Shown here: one piece after another, positions 22,663 through 27,180 of the stretch
Layout: each line of letters starts with the position of its first letter
Numbering within the stretch: position 1 is the first letter of the stretch
Assembly (NCBI GenBank): GCA_045611845.1
Contig: JAZKXZ010000022.1
Coordinates: forward strand, 1 to 27,180
DNA length: 27,180 nt
Direction of reading: 5' to 3'
Origin: Enterocola sp045611845
GTDB lineage: Bacteria; Bacteroidota; Bacteroidia; Bacteroidales; Paludibacteraceae
Notes under the pieces: generated by a model
What the model saw: only the letters and a program-made list of their open reading frames with translations
Told to the model about the DNA's origin: nothing
Databases searched by the model: none
Translations under genes and position numbers: made by a program

Positions 22663-23325
22663 TTATTTTCCTACGGTTTGAGCAAGGGTGAATGAGTATC
22701 TTGCAGGGTCTAGTTGCAAAAGATCTAAAATTTGTTCTGCTTTTGCACTACCACGAGTAATAGATTTTAGTCCGTGAGCAGCTGAGTAAAGGTTTACGTT
22801 TTCTGCATAGCCTGCTGCATCCATGCCACATAGATTAATTACTTTGTCTGCAGGAATGTTTTTGCCTTCGTAAACAGAAAGGTCTGCAATATAAACAATG
22901 TTTACAGAAGCAATGTTTGCAAAATCTTGCATTGCTGCCACTGAACGATGGTCGCCTTCTACTTTGCGTGTAAGTGTGTTTGCTTTAGCGTCGTAAAGAT
23001 AAACTCCGCCTTCCATAAATGCGTATGTTTGAATAGGGTAAAGTGCAAGTGCAGATGGTGCGGTAAGGTGTCCGTCTTCTCTGTTTTCGCCAGCAGCTGC
23101 CCATAGCACACCAGAAAGTTCTTCAAGTGATAGTGGCGCGTTAGTGTACTCGCGAGACGATTTCCTGTTCCATAATGCCTCATTTATACTTGCTCCGCCT
23201 ACCTTTTCTGGGGTTACTAGTTGAATGCTTTCTCCAAACTCCACTGGGATAGATACCTTTTCTTCTTTCACTGTGCAACTTGCTGCTGTTATCATAATAG
23301 TAAGTAAATAAAATAGTTTTTTCAT
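22663..23325 (-). CDS. Nitroreductase-family lipoprotein (SagB-type)
   Basis: 220 aa. The signal MKKLFYLLTIMITAASC ends in a lipobox, so the mature protein is lipid-anchored at Cys17 in the periplasm or outer membrane. The nitroreductase fold is shown by LWNRKSSREYTNAPLSLEEL (FMN phosphate contact), VLWAAAGENR, the LTAPSALALYPIQTY segment and GLKSITRG. This compact SagB/ThcOx-like form binds FMN in known members. No partner peptide gene typical of SagB clusters is near, so the substrate is open. Confidence 0.87.
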   Translation of the reverse strand: MKKLFYLLTIMITAASCTVKEEKVSIPVEFGESIQLVTPEKVGGASINEALWNRKSSREYTNAPLSLEELSGVLWAAAGENREDGHLTAPSALALYPIQTYAFMEGGVYLYDAKANTLTRKVEGDHRSVAAMQDFANIASVNIVYIADLSVYEGKNIPADKVINLCGMDAAGYAENVNLYSAAHGLKSITRGSAKAEQILDLLQLDPARYSFTLAQTVGK

Positions 23326-23358
23326 AAAATTTTATTTGAATATTTATTTTTTTTCTTG

Positions 23359-23476
23359 TTATTGGCGATTGCTTATCTTATTGATATAGTCTTGCAGAGG
23401 CTCCATTCCTAACTCGGCACGGCGTACAAGCTGTTAGCAACAACAAAGATACGAAAACACAATATATCTTTTTCAT
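23359..23476 (-). pseudogene. Lipoprotein gene remnant (signal peptide plus out-of-frame C-terminus)
   Basis: From the ATG at 23476 the sequence encodes MKKIYCVFVSLLLLTACTPC, a perfect lipoprotein signal, then stops after 12 more residues. A different frame of the same stretch continues as RRAELGMEPLQDYINKISNR with a stop at 23359, which looks like the true C-terminus of a protein. A large internal deletion with frameshift explains this. A promoter (TATATTTG, minus strand 23510-23503) is still present. Confidence 0.55.
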
Positions 23477-23502
23477 AATCAATAAATTTAATTTCACTTC
23501 CA

Positions 23503-23536
23503 CAAATATACTAAATAGTTCATTGAAAGTCTCAAA
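23503..23536 (-). promoter_or_regulatory. Promoter of the lipoprotein remnant
   Basis: TTTG (23536-23533) and TATATTTG (23510-23503) on the minus strand with a 22-nt spacer, slightly long. It lies 27 nt before the ATG at 23476. Confidence 0.55.
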
Positions 23537-23550
23537 CCGCGACAATAATT

Positions 23551-23582
23551 TTTGTTTTATACAATTATAATCACTAAATTTA
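23551..23582 (+). promoter_or_regulatory. Promoter now driving the repeat protein, formerly the WYL gene
   Basis: TTTG at 23551-23554, a 20-nt spacer and TAAATTTA at 23575-23582 (last base differs from TAnnTTTG). Just downstream (23602) is ATGAAATCTTACGC, the beginning of the WYL gene, now closed by a stop after six codons. Confidence 0.55.
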
Positions 23583-23618
23583 CACTTATAATTTTTACAG
23601 TATGAAATCTTACGCACT

Positions 23619-23987
23619 ATGAAACACGCAATTAGTATAATAATTTTCTTTTTAATAGGTATTAATATTATGGCACAAGAGAGTATTTCTTTTATAAAAT
23701 CTGAAGGTTCTTGGCACTATGTTTACGATGAAAAAGGCAAGAAGATAACCACCATGTCCAAATCGAGCGCAGGCGAGGTGCAAGGTTGGGGTTCTGACTT
23801 TTTTGTTACCAAAAATGGTTCATGGTATTATCTTTACGATATGAAAGGTAGAAAATATAAAACTTTGAGCAAATCAACTGTAGGTGAAGTAGTGTCTGTC
23901 TCTAGCAACACATTTACTAGCCAAAATGGTTCGTGGTATTATATCTTCGATCGCGAAGGCAAAAAGATAAAAACCATGTCGAGGTAA
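23619..23987 (+). CDS. Secreted protein with three ~37-residue repeats
   Basis: 122 aa. A signal peptide (MKHAISIIIFFLIGINIMAQ) precedes three tandem repeats built on GSWYYLYDxKGKKxKTxSKS, aromatic- and lysine-rich, probably forming beta strands of a small propeller-like or WG-repeat-like sheet. Probably periplasmic or secreted; the function is unknown. The gene lies between two copies of an 18-bp sequence (23601-23618 and 24065-24082) and seems to have been inserted in front of the WYL regulator gene. Confidence 0.75.
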   Translation: MKHAISIIIFFLIGINIMAQESISFIKSEGSWHYVYDEKGKKITTMSKSSAGEVQGWGSDFFVTKNGSWYYLYDMKGRKYKTLSKSTVGEVVSVSSNTFTSQNGSWYYIFDREGKKIKTMSR

Positions 23988-24065
23988 AGCGAAAAACTGC
24001 ATATTGTGGATTGTCCACTTTGGATGTTTGGTTTGCTATATTAATGAAAAGTAAATATTTAAAAT

Positions 24066-24974
24066 ATGAAATCTTACGCGCTTTTTCAGCAATATATTTG
24101 GTTAGTTAATATCATAAAACGTTATAGAAAAATTACGTTTGAAGAGATTAATAAGCAATGGTTAAAAACTGATATGAGTGAGGGAATGCCTCTCGCCCGT
24201 AGTACTTTTAACCGTCACAGAGATGCAGTATTAGATATGTTTGGGCTTATTATCGATTGTGATAAGAAAGATGGTTATACTTATTATATTAGCAACGCAG
24301 AGGTGCTACAAGAAGACTCTATTCAGAATTGGATGCTTTCTACGCTGTCTGTGAATAGTATTTTGGCAGAAAGTAAGGGTGTGTACGATAGAATTATTTT
24401 GGAACAAATACCTTCCGACGGCGACAATTTGCATAAGTTTATTGAAGCAATGGAATGTGGCGTGAGGGTGTCTGTTGGTTATAAGAAATATGGTACAAAT
24501 GAGGTAAAAGAAATGTTGCTTGAGCCTTATTTTGTAAAACTATTCAACAAACGTTGGTATGCTTTGGTGAAATATTCAGAGCCAGATGCAAAACTCTTTA
24601 CCTTGGCTTTTGACCGTATAATTTCACTTGAATTAACCGAAGAAAAATACGATTATGACAAAGATTTTGACCCTTCAGGATGGTTTCGTAATTGCTATGG
24701 AATAGTGCGAGACAATACTGTGGAGATGGAAAAGATTGTGATTAGAGCCTTCGGTAAAGAAGTAAATTACATGAGAGATTTACCATTTCATTCATCTCAA
24801 AAAGAAGTTGTTTGTACAGAAGAATATTCAGATTTTGAACTAATGCTTAGCCCAACTGCAGACTTTTGGACTCCGCTTGTATCACGTGGCCCTGCCATTA
24901 AAGTCCTTGAACCACAATGGCTTGCCGACGAAATCAAACGCCTACATCAAGAAGCCGTGAAGTTGTATGAATGA
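24066..24974 (+). CDS. WYL-domain transcriptional regulator
   Basis: 302 aa. N-terminal residues ~1-75 form a winged helix (ITFEEINKQW, ARSTFNRHRDAVLDMFGLII), followed by a WYL domain (about 130-200: VSVGYKKYGTNEVKEMLLEP, KRWYALVKYSEPDAKLFTLA, FDRIISLEL) and the C-terminal WCX extension with TADFWTPLVSRG. WYL domains sense nucleic acid or nucleotide ligands, and such regulators often lie in defence islands. Its natural promoter appears to be upstream of the inserted gene at 23619. Ends at the terminator 24997-25029. Confidence 0.92.
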   Translation: MKSYALFQQYIWLVNIIKRYRKITFEEINKQWLKTDMSEGMPLARSTFNRHRDAVLDMFGLIIDCDKKDGYTYYISNAEVLQEDSIQNWMLSTLSVNSILAESKGVYDRIILEQIPSDGDNLHKFIEAMECGVRVSVGYKKYGTNEVKEMLLEPYFVKLFNKRWYALVKYSEPDAKLFTLAFDRIISLELTEEKYDYDKDFDPSGWFRNCYGIVRDNTVEMEKIVIRAFGKEVNYMRDLPFHSSQKEVVCTEEYSDFELMLSPTADFWTPLVSRGPAIKVLEPQWLADEIKRLHQEAVKLYE

Positions 24975-24996
24975 GAGTGCATTGATTGCCAATTAT

Positions 24997-25029
24997 AGAG
25001 TTGTTTGATAATTTCAAGCAACTCTTTTT
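24997..25029 (+). terminator. Terminator after the WYL gene
   Basis: AGAGTTGTTTGA pairs with TCAAGCAACTCT (one G-T pair), followed by five T residues. It may also serve hicB from the other side. Confidence 0.85.
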
Positions 25030-25041
25030 CTTGTTATAAAT

Positions 25042-25458
25042 CTATTTAATAAACTGTACTTGGCTTATTTCATTTGCAAAAGCCTTTAGTTTATTTTCTA
25101 TTTTTACAACAGTATTTACACTTGGTTTTCTCACACCATTTATGTAATGACTTAACTGGCGTTCATTTATACCAGTGATTCTGCCTAGGCCTGCCAGTGA
25201 AAAAGCAAAGGCATATTGTTTAAGAAAGGAAGGGATGTCATATACAAAAGAAAAAACAAGAGGAGGATATTCTTCACCTTTCTCCTTTAGAAATTCTGTC
25301 ATTTCTTTATAAGAATTATAGAAATCTGCAATAGCTTCTTCCACAGTATTTCCTTGTCCCAATAAACCAAATGGAACTAATGAGGTGTATTCCATAGTAA
25401 CATCGTATGTACCATCGTCACCTCTTTCTATTGTTGCTTTTACTTTGATTGATTTCAT
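25042..25458 (-). CDS. hicB: HicB antitoxin
   Basis: 138 aa. The N-terminal half is the partly degraded RNase H-like HicB fold (IKVKATIERGDDGTYDVTME, then LLGQGNTVEEAIADFYNSY), which binds HicA; the C-terminal half is a Cro/cI-type helix-turn-helix (AGLGRITGINERQLSHYING) for operator binding. It follows hicA after 5 nt in the usual toxin-first order. Confidence 0.93.
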   Translation of the reverse strand: MKSIKVKATIERGDDGTYDVTMEYTSLVPFGLLGQGNTVEEAIADFYNSYKEMTEFLKEKGEEYPPLVFSFVYDIPSFLKQYAFAFSLAGLGRITGINERQLSHYINGVRKPSVNTVVKIENKLKAFANEISQVQFIK

Positions 25459-25463
25459 AATAA

Positions 25464-25652
25464 TTATAAATTAACACCAGATTGTTTACTAATACTTTTA
25501 ATTGTTCCATTTTTTGCCTCTTGAGCTAAGTGTCGTGGAAGCATAAAATATCGTTCTGTGATAGGACTGAACCATTTATCATGGTTTCCTCCGTGAGAAA
25601 CTAGGTAACAACCATGTTTTCTCAATATTCTAATTACTTCTGAGTACTTCAT
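25464..25652 (-). CDS. hicA: HicA mRNA interferase toxin
   Basis: 62 aa, the normal HicA length, a double-stranded RNA-binding-like fold that cleaves mRNA. The catalytic His is in LVSHGGNHDKW, and the start KYSEVIRILRKHGCYLV and LPRHLAQEAKNGTIKSI are typical. First gene of hicAB, driven by the promoter at 25668-25700. Confidence 0.93.
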   Translation of the reverse strand: MKYSEVIRILRKHGCYLVSHGGNHDKWFSPITERYFMLPRHLAQEAKNGTIKSISKQSGVNL

Positions 25653-25667
25653 GGTATTACTTGGTTA

Positions 25668-25700
25668 CAAAGATAGTAAAATTAATATCATTTAAACAAA
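25668..25700 (-). promoter_or_regulatory. hicAB promoter
   Basis: On the minus strand TTTG (25700-25697), a 21-nt spacer and TATCTTTG (25675-25668), 15 nt before the hicA start. Confidence 0.8.
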
Positions 25701-25786
25701 TAAAAACAACAATGTTTTTCAAATAATAAGATTTTTCTAAATTTTTCATTGGCTTAAGATTATTGAATTAAGACTATGAATAGATT

Positions 25787-25838
25787 AAAAAACGACCCGC
25801 CGATTTTTGCATTGTTAAGAGGCATGGCTGGTTCTCGC
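25787..25838 (-). ncRNA. Candidate small RNA upstream of hicAB
   Basis: A perfect minus-strand promoter (TTTG 25873-25870, 19-nt spacer, TACTTTTG 25850-25843) faces a short stretch with no gene. About 50 nt further on, ACCAGCC and GGCGGGT can pair with one mismatch and are followed by CGTTTTTT (T run at 25792-25787), like a weak terminator. The product would be a ~50-nt RNA. Alternatively this is a second hicAB promoter. Confidence 0.35.
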
Positions 25839-25842
25839 ACTG

Positions 25843-25873
25843 CAAAAGTAGTACAAATATTTAATACTACAAA
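25843..25873 (-). promoter_or_regulatory. Strong minus-strand promoter with no gene attached
   Basis: TTTG-N19-TACTTTTG on the minus strand, directed towards hicA 190 bp away. Only a 20-codon ORF follows directly. Confidence 0.55.
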
Positions 25874-25914
25874 AATATTTCTACGTTGTCCCACGATTTG
25901 GTACAAGGGTAGAT

Positions 25915-25922
25915 TAACTTTG
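25915..25922 (+). promoter_or_regulatory. -7 element before the SIMPL gene
   Basis: TAACTTTG fits TAnnTTTG and lies 45 nt upstream of the ATG at 25968. The -33 element is not clear. Confidence 0.5.
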
Positions 25923-25967
25923 TATCAAGAAACAAAAACTTAATTAAACAACTAAAATATTAGCACT

Positions 25968-26642
25968 ATGGAAACACAAGTAATGTCAAAAATTTCAGTT
26001 CAGGGAATAGGCAGAGTACATATTGTACCAGATGTAACGAGACTTAAAGTAATAGTTCAACAATGGTTTGAAAGTTACCAAAAGGCCTATGCAAGTGCGC
26101 AAGAAAATACCACTTGGATGGTTAAGATATTAGAATATAATAAAAAACCAGGGTCGTTATCAAAAACCATACGTTTTGATATAGAAGACCATATTGAAAA
26201 TGAATTCGATGATGATGGTAATTTTATTGGTAAAAAGAAAAATGGGTATTTATTAGAGCAAATCTTAAAAATTGATTTACCTATCGATAACAAATTAGTT
26301 AATAATATTGTACGTGGAGTAGGTAAGTTTATACCAAGTGCTCAAATACGTATCTTGTATCGAGTACAAGATGAACGTCCTGCACTGTTAAAGGTATTAT
26401 CGCGCGCAATGAAAGATGCAAGAGAAAAAGCAAAAATTATGGCGGAATCTGGTGGTTGTACACTAGGTAAGATACTTTCAGTAGAATATGGTAATAATCA
26501 CATGTGCATCGAATCTGAAGCTAGGTATATTCATTCTAATTTAGAAGCAAAATCAGTATCAACATCATCACTTGATATTACGCCAGATGATCTTTCTTTC
26601 TCAGATACAGTTGATGTAGTATGGCAATTAGTAGAGGCGTAG
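25968..26642 (+). CDS. SIMPL-domain (DUF541) protein
   Basis: 224 aa. The SIMPL fold is shown by ISVQGIGRVHIVPDVTRLKV at the N-terminus and by the helix SRAMKDAREKAKIMAESGGC followed by LGKILSVEYG. Most SIMPL proteins are periplasmic; this one lacks a signal peptide and should be cytoplasmic. Biochemical function unknown. The HIRAN gene follows after 39 nt in the same direction and may be cotranscribed. Confidence 0.85.
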   Translation: METQVMSKISVQGIGRVHIVPDVTRLKVIVQQWFESYQKAYASAQENTTWMVKILEYNKKPGSLSKTIRFDIEDHIENEFDDDGNFIGKKKNGYLLEQILKIDLPIDNKLVNNIVRGVGKFIPSAQIRILYRVQDERPALLKVLSRAMKDAREKAKIMAESGGCTLGKILSVEYGNNHMCIESEARYIHSNLEAKSVSTSSLDITPDDLSFSDTVDVVWQLVEA

Positions 26643-26681
26643 AATGTAAAATGAAAATCAAATCATTAAAATCTTAAAGTT

Positions 26682-27020
26682 ATGGAACCAATAGTAGAAA
26701 GCAGAAAGTATTTCATGGGTTGCAATATAGCTGGGTTTGCATATGGTGAAGGCTGTATTGTAATGGATGAACTAAAAGTAGGTACGCAAATTCAACTAGT
26801 GCGTGACAACTACAACAAATTTGATCCTCTTGCAATCGCTATTTACTACAAAAACAGTAAGTTAGGGTATATTCCTCAAGATAAGAATGGACCTTTAGCA
26901 CTATTCTTGGATATGGATTACAACGATATTTTTGAGGTACGTATTAGCAGGCTAAACCCAAATGCTCATCCTGAAAAACAAGTTTACATCAACATTTACC
27001 TAAAGCGTAATGTTAGATAA
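26682..27020 (+). CDS. HIRAN-domain protein
   Basis: 112 aa, a single HIRAN domain: CNIAGFAYGEGCIVMDELKV, then LVRDNYNKFDPLAIAIYY and KLGYIPQDKNGPLALFLD are the family motifs (FDxxA and LGYIP). HIRAN domains bind single-stranded DNA ends in HLTF-like helicases; stand-alone bacterial versions are common in mobile or defence contexts, with unknown partners. It is the last gene before the IS element. Confidence 0.88.
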   Translation: MEPIVESRKYFMGCNIAGFAYGEGCIVMDELKVGTQIQLVRDNYNKFDPLAIAIYYKNSKLGYIPQDKNGPLALFLDMDYNDIFEVRISRLNPNAHPEKQVYINIYLKRNVR

Positions 27021-27047
27021 AACTAAACTACCCGCCAATATATGATG

Positions 27048-27180
27048 TGACCCCCAAAAGTTGGACGGTTAAACATTATTAAGAGGCAACTTTAGATTGG
27101 TATAAAGCTCGGTATTTTACCGGGCTTTTTCCATTTAGCCTCAACTTAATTCTATCGTTATTATAATATCTTATATACTT
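27048..27180 (-). mobile_element. IS3-family insertion sequence, one end only
   Basis: The element begins with TGACCCCCAAAAGTTGGAC at 27048, like the terminal inverted repeats of Bacteroidetes IS3-family elements, and encodes the end of a transposase on the minus strand. The rest lies outside the window, so target duplication cannot be checked. Confidence 0.75.
27079..27180 (-). CDS. IS3-family transposase OrfB, C-terminus only
   Basis: The frame is open from the right edge of the window. The visible 33 residues, including KYIRYYNNDRIKLRLNGKSP and VKYRA, match the conserved C-terminus of the DDE integrase-type OrfB (YNxxRIKxxLxGxSPxxYR). The catalytic domain lies outside the window. Confidence 0.8.
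   Translation of the reverse strand, partial: KYIRYYNNDRIKLRLNGKSPVKYRALYQSKVAS

Noticed and set aside
25776..25943. A 55-codon plus-strand frame before the SIMPL gene
   Set aside because: It covers the promoter at 25915 and the opposite-strand promoter at 25843, and its composition is not protein-like.

Overview
The window reads as chromosomal DNA of a member of the Bacteroidota, most likely order Bacteroidales. The evidence is the AT-rich composition, many promoters of the Bacteroidetes type (TTTG or TTG, 19-22 nt, then TAnnTTTG), a secreted amylase with a type IX-secretion-like C-terminus, and a compact type II-C CRISPR-Cas9 locus with long repeats of 48 bp. I cannot name a genus from sequence alone.

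Layout. 1-2266: 3' part of a secreted GH13 amylase with two starch-binding modules. 2399-5492: housekeeping genes rplU, rpmA, serS and manA. 5593-5670: tRNA-Pro(UGG). 5820-6529 (minus): a RelB/DinJ-like antitoxin and PIN toxin pair. 6645-11628 (minus): cas9-cas1-cas2, with an intrinsic terminator between cas9 and cas1. 11800-11880 (plus): tracrRNA. 12186-13041: CRISPR array with eleven intact repeats and eleven 29-31 nt spacers. 13042-14301: the disrupted end of the array, where the twelfth repeat is split by a structured 63-bp element and followed by two tandem, diverged copies of a phage-like gene fragment separated by CRISPR half-repeats, then a third remnant. 14359-16660 (minus): an unknown gene, an XRE regulator flanked by a duplicated segment that encodes a 28-aa membrane peptide, and upp. 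16765-20563: a YeiH-type transporter, a second GH13 protein with a degenerate active site, and an EamA transporter. 20629-23476: low-molecular-weight phosphatase, a two-gene insert (alpha/beta hydrolase and probable ATC-hydrolase family), a nitroreductase lipoprotein and a lipoprotein remnant. 23619-27020: a secreted repeat protein inserted in front of a WYL regulator, hicAB, a SIMPL-domain protein and a HIRAN protein. 27048-27180: the end of an IS3-family element.

How the parts work together. The tracrRNA anti-repeat (11796-11820) is nearly identical to one half of the repeat on the plus strand, so crRNAs must be read from the minus strand. In that orientation every intact repeat carries TTG-N20-TATCTTTG, the same promoter architecture seen in front of rplU and tRNA-Pro. 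Each spacer therefore probably has its own promoter, as in Neisseria II-C arrays, and Cas9 would use tracrRNA and crRNA made from independent start sites. The only degenerate repeats are at the right-hand side, which suggests that the adaptation (leader) end is on the left, opposite to the direction of crRNA transcription.

The most unusual part is 13042-14301, where CRISPR repeat halves, a hairpin element and phage-polyprotein-like ORFs form a tandem array. A second theme is gene insertion flanked by short direct duplications: around 15025-15990, 21039-22679 and 23601-24082.
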